36,380 nucleotides of DNA from JBCCMB01 sp039026555. Lineage in GTDB: Bacteria; Pseudomonadota; Alphaproteobacteria; Caulobacterales; Hyphomonadaceae. The position numbers and the translations under genes are program-made. Below the pieces are notes generated by a model, which did no database searches, had not been told where the DNA came from, and saw only the letters and a list, made by a program, of their open reading frames with translations. Shown one piece after another: positions 1 through 8,470 of this stretch. The stretch lies in contig JBCCMB010000013.1 in assembly GCA_039026555.1 (NCBI GenBank), positions 1-36,380 on the forward strand. The letters are read 5' to 3'. Position 1 is the stretch's first letter, and each line of letters starts with the position of its first letter.

Positions 1-2063
1 ATGTTCTTTACTCTGATCAGATCAACTCGCTTAAAGCGCCAACGCCGATCATCGACGTGCCGCAAAGCCTCTCCATCATCACCGCCGACGATATCGCGCA
101 GCGGGGCTTCACCAGCATTGGCGAAATCGTCCTTTACACCCCGGGCGTAAACATGTCCCAGGGGGAAGGTCACCGTGACGCGATTGTTTTCCGCGGCGTG
201 CGCTCAACCGCTGACTTTTACATCGACGGCGTGCGCGACGATGTTCAATACTATCGTCCGCTCTACAATCTCGAGCAGGTGGAGATCCTACGCGGTCCCA
301 ACGCTCTAATCTTCGGCCGCGGCGGCACGGGCGGCGTCCTCAACCGCGTGACAAAAAAAGCGGAGATCGGCGAGCAATTCACCGGTTATCAGGTCGGCGT
401 CGACACGTTTGGCGGGTTTGACGTCACGGTCGACAGCAATTTTGAGATCAACGAAAAGGCTGCGTTCCGCATCAACGCGATGTATGAAAGCCTTGAGAAT
501 GATCGCGATTTTTATGACGGTGATCGCTACGGCATAAATCCGACCGCGAAATTCCAGCTCGCACCGGCGACGACGCTCGATCTCTCCTATGAATACGTCG
601 ACCATGAGCGCTTCATTGATCGAGGGATACCCACTGGCGCAGACGGCGAACCAGTCGAGGACTTCAAGGACATCGTGTTCGGCGATCCAGAGCTTAACAC
701 CACGGAATTAGAGGCGCATTTGCTGCGCGCAACGCTGCAGCACCAATTCTCTGACAACCTCAAAGGCAATCTCAGCGCGTTCTATGGCGATTACGACAAG
801 CTGTATCAGAATTTCTACGCATCGAGCTATGATCAGGCCGGGTCGCCGACCCGTGTCGGGCTTGACGGCTATGTCGATACGACCCAACGCAAAAACTTGA
901 TTTTGTTTGGAGATTTGGTCGGCGAATTCGCAACCGGTCAAATCAACCACACATTGGTCGCCGGCGCTGAATTCATCGACACCAGCAATGATAATGATCG
1001 TTTCAATCCGTTCTGGTCGATCTCCCAAGACGACGTTGAGTTTTTCACGGTCGAAAGGCCGATCAACATCAGCAATGGCGTTGGCGTCACAGCCGCCGAC
1101 TATCCCGATCCGGCCTTCGCCAATCAGCCGACAACGAATGATTTTTCCATCGATTTGAACGATCGCTCCGAAGCGGATGTGACGACGTATTCGTTCTTCG
1201 TTCAGGACCAGATTGAGGTCAATCAGTACTTTGACATCATCTTGGGCGCCCGGTTCGACAGCTTTGAAATCGACGTGGACGTGGTTGACCCCGTTGCGTT
1301 CGATCAGGGCGATTTGATCATCACAAACCGCAGCCGCACTGACGAGGAAGTGTCGCCGCGCGCTGGATTGATCTTCAAGCCGCAGGAAAACGTCTCTTTG
1401 TATGTAAGCTATAGCGAGGCGTTCCTGCCGCGCTCCGGCGAACAGTTCGCCACGATCAGCGACACAACAGCCGCGTTGGATCCCGACGAGTTCGAAAGCG
1501 CGGAAATCGGCGTGAAATGGGACTTTATGCCAGGCCTCAGCTTTACCGCTGCCTATTTCGAGAATGAGCAAACGCAGGCGGCCAGAGACGATGTGACCGG
1601 CGAAAACTTCGAAGTGCGCGGCTTGGAAGTCGAAGGCTTTGAAGCTCAGCTCTTGGGTCAGGTCACCGACAAATTCTTTGTTTCAGCCGGCTATAGCTAT
1701 CTTGACGGCGAGACTGATCAAGGCCTGGAAATTCCACGCGAATTGCCTGAGCACACCTTCTCGGCTTGGGGCAGCTATCAAGTGACCCAAAAGCTGGGCC
1801 TCGGGCTTGGTCTCACCTATCAGGACGAATCATTCATCAATGATTTCGACATCGGGATCTCAAGTGAAGCGACCCATCCGACTCTGCCCAGCTATACGCG
1901 GGTTGATGCGGCGGCGTTTTACGACATCTCCGACACGCTGCGTCTGCAGGTCAATATCGAGAATTTGACGGATGAGACCTACTTCCCGAATTCTCACGCC
2001 ACCCATCAAGCGACGGTTGGCGATCCTTTGAACGCACGCGTCTCGTTACGCGGGCGTTTCTAG
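1..2063 (+). CDS. TonB-dependent siderophore-type outer-membrane receptor, 5'-truncated by window edge
   Basis: Outer-membrane gated channel that imports iron-siderophore or similar complexes using TonB energy. The frame is open from base 3, so the signal peptide and TonB box lie outside the window; the valine codon at 57 is not a real start. What remains begins inside the plug: a PTPIIDVPQSLSIIT-type segment, then RGFTSIGEIVLYTPGV, FRGVRSTADFYIDGVRDD and the plug signature VEILRGPNALIFGRGGTGG, which are typical of the siderophore (Fiu/FhuE/FhuA-like) subfamily. About 550 residues of beta-barrel follow, with ENLTDETYFPNS close to the end and the usual terminal aromatic residue (SLRGRF). The barrel looks intact. 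The ligand cannot be read from the sequence. A strong hairpin follows 8 bases after the stop. Confidence 0.93.
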   Translation, partial: VLYSDQINSLKAPTPIIDVPQSLSIITADDIAQRGFTSIGEIVLYTPGVNMSQGEGHRDAIVFRGVRSTADFYIDGVRDDVQYYRPLYNLEQVEILRGPNALIFGRGGTGGVLNRVTKKAEIGEQFTGYQVGVDTFGGFDVTVDSNFEINEKAAFRINAMYESLENDRDFYDGDRYGINPTAKFQLAPATTLDLSYEYVDHERFIDRGIPTGADGEPVEDFKDIVFGDPELNTTELEAHLLRATLQHQFSDNLKGNLSAFYGDYDKLYQNFYASSYDQAGSPTRVGLDGYVDTTQRKNLILFGDLVGEFATGQINHTLVAGAEFIDTSNDNDRFNPFWSISQDDVEFFTVERPINISNGVGVTAADYPDPAFANQPTTNDFSIDLNDRSEADVTTYSFFVQDQIEVNQYFDIILGARFDSFEIDVDVVDPVAFDQGDLIITNRSRTDEEVSPRAGLIFKPQENVSLYVSYSEAFLPRSGEQFATISDTTAALDPDEFESAEIGVKWDFMPGLSFTAAYFENEQTQAARDDVTGENFEVRGLEVEGFEAQLLGQVTDKFFVSAGYSYLDGETDQGLEIPRELPEHTFSAWGSYQVTQKLGLGLGLTYQDESFINDFDIGISSEATHPTLPSYTRVDAAAFYDISDTLRLQVNIENLTDETYFPNSHATHQATVGDPLNARVSLRGRF

Positions 2064-2070
2064 GCCTCTG

Positions 2071-2110
2071 GATGCGGGTTGCGTGTCAAGGAAGGCGCGC
2101 AATCCGCATC
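2071..2110. terminator. Hairpin between convergent receptor and glk genes
   Basis: The arms 2071-2083 and 2098-2110 pair over 13 bp with one G-U wobble, and the stem can continue inward (84-87 with 94-97, using two more wobbles) to leave a six-base loop. It lies just after the receptor stop and 58 bases beyond the glk stop on the other strand. There is no clear T-run on either side, so it may act as a transcript 3'-end stabiliser or a weak bidirectional terminator. Confidence 0.5.
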
Positions 2111-2167
2111 TTGGCGTTGCAGCATGGATCTTGGATATCGCAGCGAGGGCGGTGTGAGATCTGGATC

Positions 2168-3124
2168 TTAGCGTTGCAACGCCGCCGCCCCGATTAGGGG
2201 CGCGTCGCTATCGACCAGCAAACGAATTGGGATATCCGCGACATAATCGGATCGGACGCCGCGTTTGGTCATGCGGTCTAGGACTTGCGGCGATTTCAAA
2301 TGATCGACCAAACGTTCTGAAACGCCGCCGGCGATTACCGCACCGCCGCGCGCGCCCAGCGCGAGCACCGCGTCCATTACCGCCGTCATCGTCGTCTCCG
2401 CGCGGATTTGGCTCAGGGCGAGGGCGGTTTTGTCGCCTGAAGCGGCAGAGGCCAGCAAATCGGCCGGTGATGTCTGCTTGTAGGGAACGCCATGGATATC
2501 GCATAGCGCAGCATGGACGGTGTCCATAAAGGCGCCGCCCGTCACCGTCTCTACCGTCACGAAGCCGTGGGTCTCTGTAAGTCTTTTCGCCAGGGCCCAT
2601 TCTAACTCGGTTTGAGGGGCGAAGGCTTGATGTCCGCCTTCGCCGCTGATGACGCGCCAACCCATATCTTCTGGAACCAAAACCGCCATGCCGAAGCCAG
2701 TGCCTGGACCGGCCACGACAATGGGCGTGTCTGGATCAGCGTTGCCCGGCTTCAAGCTCAAAAAAGAATCCGTAGAGAGTTCCGGCACTGAGCGCGCCAT
2801 CGCAGCGAAATCATTGGCGAGCCGTATCGTGTTGACGCCGAAATGCGTCTTCAGCGCGCCGGCGTCTACGCACCAATCGCGATTGGTCAATTGCGCGATC
2901 GGCCCATTGATCGGCGCGGCGAGCGCAAAGACGGCGGCGTCCGGCTGCGCACCGGTTTGGCTTAAGTAAACCTCAAGCGCATGGTCGAAGCTCTCATAAT
3001 CATCGCCCGGTGTTTTTGAGATGTCTGTTAAATCAAAGCCTCCCGCCGGCTTTGCAACTGCAAGCGCGAAGCGCACATTCGTGCCGCCGACATCGCCGAC
3101 CAGAAGGGGGGGCGTATCGGTCAC
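2168..3124 (-). CDS. glk: Glucokinase
   Basis: Phosphorylates glucose to glucose 6-phosphate with ATP in the cytoplasm, feeding the Entner-Doudoroff genes upstream in the same operon. The 318-residue length is normal for bacterial glucokinases of the ROK/hexokinase-fold type. The N-terminal phosphate loop LLVGDVGGTNVRFAL, the substrate loop with NDFAAMA, GPGTGFGMA and the SGEGGHQAFAP segment (glucose-binding E-G-G-H) are all present, and AVIAGGVSERL forms the late adenosine-site glycine pair. The start is GTG at 3124-3122, and its bases overlap the edd stop as GTGA (4-bp overlap), implying translational coupling. It is the last gene of the zwf-pgl-edd-glk operon. Confidence 0.95.
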   Translation of the reverse strand: MTDTPPLLVGDVGGTNVRFALAVAKPAGGFDLTDISKTPGDDYESFDHALEVYLSQTGAQPDAAVFALAAPINGPIAQLTNRDWCVDAGALKTHFGVNTIRLANDFAAMARSVPELSTDSFLSLKPGNADPDTPIVVAGPGTGFGMAVLVPEDMGWRVISGEGGHQAFAPQTELEWALAKRLTETHGFVTVETVTGGAFMDTVHAALCDIHGVPYKQTSPADLLASAASGDKTALALSQIRAETTMTAVMDAVLALGARGGAVIAGGVSERLVDHLKSPQVLDRMTKRGVRSDYVADIPIRLLVDSDAPLIGAAALQR

Positions 3125-4974
3125 GCCGTCGCCGTCTCAGATGTAGTCGATGGATCGAGATCAACGAAAAGACCGCCGCCAAGCTCTGGGTCCGCCGCGC
3201 CCGCTCTGAAACTGGCGAACAATTCACGGCCTAGTCCATGCGTGTTGTCGGAAAGATCGGCTGTTGCGGGTGCGCGCGATCCCAAATCCGCGCCCAGCAC
3301 GTTGAGCGCGCCGGTGGTTGCATCCAGGCGAATGAGATCGCCGTCGCGCAGTTTGCTCAATGCGCCGCCGCACAGCGCTTCGGGGCCCATATGGATCGCC
3401 GCGGGGAATTTTCCCGAGGCGCCTGACATACGGCCATCCGTAACCAAAGCGACCTTGAACCCGCGATCTTGTAAGACGCCCAGGACCGGCGAAAGCCCAT
3501 GCAGTTCGGGCATGCCATTGGCTTGCGGACCTTGGAAGCGCACGACGATGACGCAGTCTTCGTTCAGCTCTCCCGCGTCAAAGGCGGATTTGACCGCCGC
3601 TTGGGTATTAAACACACGCGCCGGCGCTTCGATGATGTGTCGTTCTACGGCGACTGCGGATGATTTGATGACGCCGCGCCCCAAATTGCCGTCCAGTAAT
3701 TTTAGTCCGCCATCCGCGATGAAGGGGTCGCTTGCGGGACGCAGAATGGCCGTATCGCCGCTCGCTTTAGCGCCGCTTCGCCAGACGAGAGCGCCATCCT
3801 CCAAAAAGGGCTCCTCGGCATAGCGCGCCAGCCCGCCATCCCCTGCGATGGTTGTCACGTCATTGTGGGCGAGGCCCGCATCCAACAATTCGCGCACTAA
3901 AAAGGCCATGCCGCCAGCCGCATGGAAATGGTTCACATCCGCCGTGCCGTTGGGATAGATGCGGCACATCAACGGCGTCACGGCTGAGATATCGGAAAAA
4001 TCCGTCCAATCGACAATAATCCCCGCCGCGCGCGCAATCGCTGGGATATGCAGCGCCAGATTGGTTGAGCCGCCGGTCGCCATCAATCCGACAATGCCGT
4101 TTACGACGGCTTTTTCATCCACCACCTCGCACATGGGCTGATAGGCGCCTTTCGGGAAAGACATGGCGGCGGCGCGCTTTGCGCTCTCCGACGTCAAGGC
4201 TTTGCGCATAGACGCGCCGGGCGGCACAAAGGCGGTGCCTGGCAGATGCAGTCCCATCAACTCCATCAGCATTTGATTGGAATTGGCCGTTCCATAGAAT
4301 GTACAGGTGCCCGGGGCGTGATAGCTTTCGCTTTCGGCCTTCAAAAGTGCGTCGCGGCCGATCTCGCCCGCGGCGAATTGCTGACGGATCTTCGCTTTTT
4401 CTGGGTTGGGCAAGCCTGACGGCATCGGCCCCGCCGGCACGAACACCGCCGGCAGCCAGCCAAATCGCAGCGCGCCGATCATCAAGCCCGGCACAATCTT
4501 GTCGCAGACGCCGAGATACAGCGCCGCGTCGAACGCGTCGTGCGACAAAGAAACAGCGGTCGCCATCGCAATGACGTCGCGCGAGAACAGGGACAATTCC
4601 ATGCCTTGCTTGCCCTGGGTTACGCCGTCGCACATGGCCGGTACGCCGCCCGCCACCTGCGCGGTCGCTCCAACCTCCCGCGCCGCAGCTTTGATAATGT
4701 CGGGGTAAGCGCCCAAAGGCTGATGCGCCGACAGCATGTCGTTGTAGGAGGTGACGATCGCGATGTTCGGCCAATCGGCGTCCAACATCACGGTCTTATC
4801 GTGCACCGGGCAGCCTGCGGCCGCGTGCGCCAGATTACCGTCCGACAAACGCGCCCGGGCCGAACCCGTCGGCCGTCTTTGCGCCATCAGGTTGAGATAG
4901 GCGCGCCGGGTCGGTTCGGAACGTTTTATGATCCGATCCGTGACGGCGGCGATGACGGAATTCAACTCGGCCAT
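3121..4974 (-). CDS. edd: 6-phosphogluconate dehydratase
   Basis: Converts 6-phosphogluconate to 2-keto-3-deoxy-6-phosphogluconate (KDPG), the defining step of the Entner-Doudoroff pathway. At 617 residues it is full length for the IlvD/Edd [Fe-S] dehydratase family. Visible landmarks are SYNDMLSAHQPLG, the MCDGVTQGKQGMELSL block, the LGVCDKIVPG cysteine, GTCTFYGTANSNQMLMELMG (second cluster cysteine region), GIVGLMATGGSTNLALH and the late VTDGRMSGASGKFPAA motif. The ATG is preceded by AAGGGA, which overlaps the pgl stop codon 17 bases upstream, so it is co-transcribed with pgl. Its own stop overlaps the glk start. KDPG aldolase (eda), the next enzyme, is not in the window. Confidence 0.96.
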   Translation of the reverse strand: MAELNSVIAAVTDRIIKRSEPTRRAYLNLMAQRRPTGSARARLSDGNLAHAAAGCPVHDKTVMLDADWPNIAIVTSYNDMLSAHQPLGAYPDIIKAAAREVGATAQVAGGVPAMCDGVTQGKQGMELSLFSRDVIAMATAVSLSHDAFDAALYLGVCDKIVPGLMIGALRFGWLPAVFVPAGPMPSGLPNPEKAKIRQQFAAGEIGRDALLKAESESYHAPGTCTFYGTANSNQMLMELMGLHLPGTAFVPPGASMRKALTSESAKRAAAMSFPKGAYQPMCEVVDEKAVVNGIVGLMATGGSTNLALHIPAIARAAGIIVDWTDFSDISAVTPLMCRIYPNGTADVNHFHAAGGMAFLVRELLDAGLAHNDVTTIAGDGGLARYAEEPFLEDGALVWRSGAKASGDTAILRPASDPFIADGGLKLLDGNLGRGVIKSSAVAVERHIIEAPARVFNTQAAVKSAFDAGELNEDCVIVVRFQGPQANGMPELHGLSPVLGVLQDRGFKVALVTDGRMSGASGKFPAAIHMGPEALCGGALSKLRDGDLIRLDATTGALNVLGADLGSRAPATADLSDNTHGLGRELFASFRAGAADPELGGGLFVDLDPSTTSETATA

Positions 4975-4991
4975 GTCGGTGTCCCTTAGAC

Positions 4992-5708
4992 TTACGGCGC
5001 CCAGATGATTTTGAGTGTGTCGTGCGTCGCCTCAACTGCGGCGCGCACCGGCATATCAGCGACGGGAGAGCGCATCGCTTGGTCCAGCGTATCGCGTTTT
5101 GCTTGGCCCATGATCAATAGCACGACGCGCCTCGCCGACGCGATCGGCGGCAAGGTCAAAGTCATGCGATCAAGATAGGGGCCGGTCACGTTGGAAGGCG
5201 TCGCGCGCGTCGCCGTCACGGGGCTCTGGTTCGATGGATCAAGCGCTAACTCTAACCCCTGCGTATGCGGATGCCAGGATGCGACATGGCCGTCGGGGCC
5301 CATGCCTAAGAAAACGGCGTCATAGGGGGCGGGAATCTCGCGATAAGCGGCCGCCACATGCTCCACCGCCTCAAAGGGGGAGGCGTGGAGCGTCTTCATT
5401 CCGATAAAATGTCCCATCGACGCATGGTTCTGCAGCAAGCTGTCGCGGACAAATGTTTCGTTCGAGCCGTCTTCGCCCGGATCGACCCAACGCTCGTCGA
5501 CAAGGCCCACCGTGACAGACGCCCAATCCAAATCCGTGTGCGACAGCAATTGATGCGCGCGTTTGGGGGATGAGCCGCCGGACACAAGCAAAGAGGCCGC
5601 GCCTTTGTCCGTTAACCCTGTCTTCAGCGCGCTCGCCAATTCAGACATGGCCGCAGCCGAGGCTAGCTCGCGCGTCTCGAACTCCAAAATCGGCGGCGTC
5701 GGCGTCAT
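4992..5708 (-). CDS. pgl: 6-phosphogluconolactonase
   Basis: Hydrolyses 6-phosphogluconolactone to 6-phosphogluconate, between Zwf and Edd. The family (DevB/glucosamine-6-phosphate isomerase fold) is shown by LLVSGGSSPKRAHQLLS, the VGLVDERWVDP motif and GMGPDGHVASWHPHTQG. A longer frame opens at 5726, but the ATG at 5708-5706 forms an ATGA overlap with the zwf stop (5707-5705). The protein then begins MTPTPPILEFETRELAS, which fits the family, so I take 5708; this gives 238 residues. Translational coupling to zwf is likely. Confidence 0.94.
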   Translation of the reverse strand: MTPTPPILEFETRELASAAAMSELASALKTGLTDKGAASLLVSGGSSPKRAHQLLSHTDLDWASVTVGLVDERWVDPGEDGSNETFVRDSLLQNHASMGHFIGMKTLHASPFEAVEHVAAAYREIPAPYDAVFLGMGPDGHVASWHPHTQGLELALDPSNQSPVTATRATPSNVTGPYLDRMTLTLPPIASARRVVLLIMGQAKRDTLDQAMRSPVADMPVRAAVEATHDTLKIIWAP

Positions 5709-7180
5709 TGCGAGCGTTCCCACCAAGCGCGGCCGTCGCGATCGAGCAGCATGGCGGCGCTTAAGGGGCCGTCAGATCCTGCGGTATAGGTCTCAAGCGT
5801 CTGATCGCCTTCGGCCCAGGCGTCGATCAGCGCATCCACCCAGCGCCACGCCGCTTCCACCTCGTCGCGGCGCATGAACAAGGAGAGATTGCCGCGGACA
5901 ACTTCCATCAATAATCGCTCATACGCGTCCGGATAGCGCACCATGAAGCTCTCAGCGTAGGACAGATTAAGCGGCAAGGATTTGATCCGCAGACCGCCTG
6001 GGCCGGGCTCCTTGATTTGGATGAACAAGCGCACGCCTTCATCCGGCTGAAGACGGATCACCAATCGATTGGGCGCGCGGCCAGCCTCGCCGAACAGCGC
6101 GTGAGGCGTCGGCTTGAACTGGATTACGATGTCGGAATGGCGCTCGTCCATCCGCTTGCCGGTGCGCAAATAGAAAGGCGTACCGGCCCAGCGCCAATTT
6201 TCGATTTCCGCTTTGATCGCGACAAAGGTTTCGGTTTCGCTGCCTGCGCTTTCGCCGGACAATTCTTCCAGATACCCCTTTGCGGGCGCGCCATCATAAA
6301 CGCCGGCCTTATATTGCGCGCGAACGGTATGTGTTTTGGCGGTCTCAGGGGTGAAACGCTTCAAGGCGCGGAGGACTTTGATCTTCTCAGTGCGAACATC
6401 GTCGTTTTCCAGCGAGTTGGGCGGCTCCATCGCGGTTAAACACAACAGCTGAAGCAAATGGTTTTGCACCATGTCGCGGAGCGCGCCGGAGCGGTCGTAG
6501 TAATCCGCGCGATCTTCCAGGCCCAAACTTTCCGCCACAGTGATCTGGACATGATCAATGGCGCTTCGCGACCAGATAGGCTCCAGCAAGGTGTTGGCGA
6601 AGCGAAGCACCATGAGATTCTGAACCGTCTCTTTGCCGAGATAATGGTCGATACGATAAACGCTGTCTTCAGCGAACACTTTGGCGACGCCGTCATTAAT
6701 CTCGGCGGCGGTTTCCAGATTGGTGCCGATCGGCTTTTCTAAGACCACGCGCGCGTCTTTGCGCACGAGTTTGGCGGCCCCCAGCCCTTCGCAAATGGAA
6801 ACGTAAAGGCGCGGCGCAGTCGCCAGATAGAACACACGCGGACCTTGCTTCGCCGGCAGCAATTTTTTAAGCGCCGCCCAATCGGCGTCCTTCGCCGTGG
6901 CGTCCATTTGCACATAGTCGAGATATTGCGCGAACTCCGCCCATTTCGCTTCATCCCAATCTTCGTCATTGAGAGTGCGCTTGCACGCCTCGCGGGCGAA
7001 AGCGCGATAGGCCTTTGTCTTCATGTCGGACCTGGCGACGCCGACCAGTTTGGTCGTGCTGTCGATTTGTCCGTCCAGGAATCTGTGAAAAAGAGCCGGC
7101 AATAATTTGCGCTGCGCCAGATCGCCCGTTCCGCCGAAAATCACCAGCTCGAACGGGTCAACGGGGACGAATTTCGCCAT
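5705..7180 (-). CDS. zwf: Glucose-6-phosphate dehydrogenase
   Basis: Oxidises glucose 6-phosphate to 6-phosphogluconolactone with NAD(P)+, the entry step of the Entner-Doudoroff and oxidative pentose phosphate routes. The 491-residue protein has the N-terminal dinucleotide motif VIFGGTGDLAQRKLLPALF, the conserved VVLEKPIGTN segment and the catalytic and substrate signature RIDHYLGKETVQN (roughly residues 175-187). The ATG at 7180 has a GAGGGAT Shine-Dalgarno-like sequence about 8 bases upstream. It is the first gene of the operon and probably carries the main promoter, in the divergent region shared with the LacI-type regulator. Confidence 0.97.
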   Translation of the reverse strand: MAKFVPVDPFELVIFGGTGDLAQRKLLPALFHRFLDGQIDSTTKLVGVARSDMKTKAYRAFAREACKRTLNDEDWDEAKWAEFAQYLDYVQMDATAKDADWAALKKLLPAKQGPRVFYLATAPRLYVSICEGLGAAKLVRKDARVVLEKPIGTNLETAAEINDGVAKVFAEDSVYRIDHYLGKETVQNLMVLRFANTLLEPIWSRSAIDHVQITVAESLGLEDRADYYDRSGALRDMVQNHLLQLLCLTAMEPPNSLENDDVRTEKIKVLRALKRFTPETAKTHTVRAQYKAGVYDGAPAKGYLEELSGESAGSETETFVAIKAEIENWRWAGTPFYLRTGKRMDERHSDIVIQFKPTPHALFGEAGRAPNRLVIRLQPDEGVRLFIQIKEPGPGGLRIKSLPLNLSYAESFMVRYPDAYERLLMEVVRGNLSLFMRRDEVEAAWRWVDALIDAWAEGDQTLETYTAGSDGPLSAAMLLDRDGRAWWERSQ

Positions 7181-7226
7181 GCTGGGTATCCCTCATCTCG
7201 CGTCGACCGCTGCAATGATCGCAGAC

Positions 7227-7240
7227 GCGCTTATAAGCGC
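7227..7240. promoter_or_regulatory. Perfect 14-bp palindrome upstream of zwf, candidate operator
   Basis: GCGCTTATAAGCGC is a perfect inverted repeat 46 bases before the zwf ATG, inside the 221-bp zwf/lacI divergent region. A TATAAG string lies within it and could be part of a promoter. LacI-family proteins bind even palindromes, so this is a plausible but unproven operator. Confidence 0.45.
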
Positions 7241-7297
7241 TCCGACTCGTTGCAGGCTTACTAGAACATATTCGACGTCGCCGTATTAGCGAAGAGA

Positions 7298-7311
7298 CGA
7301 CAGCGCTGTCA
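7298..7311. promoter_or_regulatory. LacI/cre-like palindrome between zwf and its divergent regulator
   Basis: GACAGCGCTGTC (7299-7310) is a perfect 12-bp palindrome with the central CG typical of LacI/GalR-family operators. With flanking bases it differs from TGACAGCGCTGTCA at one position. It lies about 118 bases upstream of zwf and 91 upstream of the regulator start, where one dimer could control both genes. A third, weaker GTGTG-N6-CACAC repeat is at 7356-7371. Confidence 0.55.
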
Positions 7312-7401
7312 AGTTGTCGTAGCGAGTTGCACGACGCCAAGATAGAGCGCAGACAGTGTGACGTTGCACACGGGTAGTGTTGAGCCAGAGGAAGCGCAGA
7401 G

Positions 7402-8454
7402 TTGAAGTCCCCACCGCCGCGCATTGTTGCGTCGCAATCGCCAAGACCCAAAATCGACGACGTCGCCGCGCGCGCAGGCGTGTCGATTAAAACTGTCTCT
7501 CGCGTATTGAACGATGAGCCCAATGTACGCGCAGAAACACGCGCGCGCGTGAAAGAGGCGGTGGCTGCTTTGAATTATCAGCCGGATTTTTCAGCGCGGT
7601 CTTTGGCGGGGCGCAGATCCTATATGTTGGGTCTGCTCTATGACACGGTAAGCGAGGGCTATCTGAACAAGCTTCAGCGCGGGATTCTCGAAACCTGCGG
7701 CGAGCTTGGCTATCATTTGCTGGTGGAGCGCTGCGACAATGAGGACGTCGACGCCGGTCGGCGCGTTTCGGGCATTGCAGCGCGCACGCGGGTGGACGGG
7801 TTCATTGTTACGCCGCCGCTCAGCGACAATGCCGACATTTTAGCGGCGCTGGATGCAGCGAGAACGCCTTATGTCCTAGTCGAACCCGCGTACACGTCCG
7901 ATGCGACCCCGTGGGTGGATATAGACGGCGTGGCGGCGGCCGACATGCTGACGACGCGGCTGATCGATCTTGGACATCGACGCATCGCGTTTATTAAAGG
8001 GCTCGAATCGCATGGCGCAGCGCTTTTGAGGTTTGACGGCTTTAACGCCGCCTTGTCGCGCGCAGGCGTCGAAGTCGATCCGGCTTTGGTGAAGCAAGGA
8101 GATTTCACCTTCGCTACAGGACTTACGATAGGGAGAGGCCTGTTGGCTTTGGCGGAGCGGCCGACAGCTGTCTTTGCGGCGAATGACGATATGGCCGCGG
8201 GCGTAATCGCGGCGGCCTCTGAGGTCGGTCTGCAGGTCCCGACTGATCTATCCGTAGTCGGCTTCGACGACAGTTTGGCGGCCGAGATCGTGACGCCGCA
8301 GCTGACAACCGTGCGGCAGCCGATCGAAGAGATGGGCCGCGCCGCGGTTGCTTTCCTTGTCGCGGCCTCAAGAGGGCGGTTGGAGGAGGGCGACGGCGCA
8401 GGTCGGCACGCTTTTGAAATCGTTGTGCGCAAATCGGACGGTCCTCCGCCCTAG
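7402..8454 (+). CDS. LacI-family transcriptional regulator, probable regulator of the Entner-Doudoroff operon
   Basis: DNA-binding sugar-responsive regulator. Residues 15-65 hold the LacI helix-turn-helix and hinge (KIDDVAARAGVSIKTVSRVL, then ALNYQPDFSARSLAGRRS). The rest is a periplasmic-binding-like effector domain with RVDGFIVTPP, GHRRIAFIKG, FAANDDMAAGVI and DLSVVGFDDS. The start is TTG at 7402; a stop lies 21 bases upstream in frame, no ATG is available near the HTH, and AGAGGAAG sits 7 bases before the TTG. The divergent placement against zwf-pgl-edd-glk and the LacI-like palindromes between them suggest it controls that operon and perhaps itself. The effector is unknown; a pathway intermediate such as a sugar phosphate is a guess. 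Confidence 0.92.
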   Translation: MKSPPPRIVASQSPRPKIDDVAARAGVSIKTVSRVLNDEPNVRAETRARVKEAVAALNYQPDFSARSLAGRRSYMLGLLYDTVSEGYLNKLQRGILETCGELGYHLLVERCDNEDVDAGRRVSGIAARTRVDGFIVTPPLSDNADILAALDAARTPYVLVEPAYTSDATPWVDIDGVAAADMLTTRLIDLGHRRIAFIKGLESHGAALLRFDGFNAALSRAGVEVDPALVKQGDFTFATGLTIGRGLLALAERPTAVFAANDDMAAGVIAAASEVGLQVPTDLSVVGFDDSLAAEIVTPQLTTVRQPIEEMGRAAVAFLVAASRGRLEEGDGAGRHAFEIVVRKSDGPPP

Positions 8455-8470
8455 CGTATTGCAGACCTCG

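Noticed and set aside
708..1571. 287-codon minus-strand open frame
   Set aside because: Fully antisense to the TonB-dependent receptor, with no recognisable motif and no ribosome binding site.
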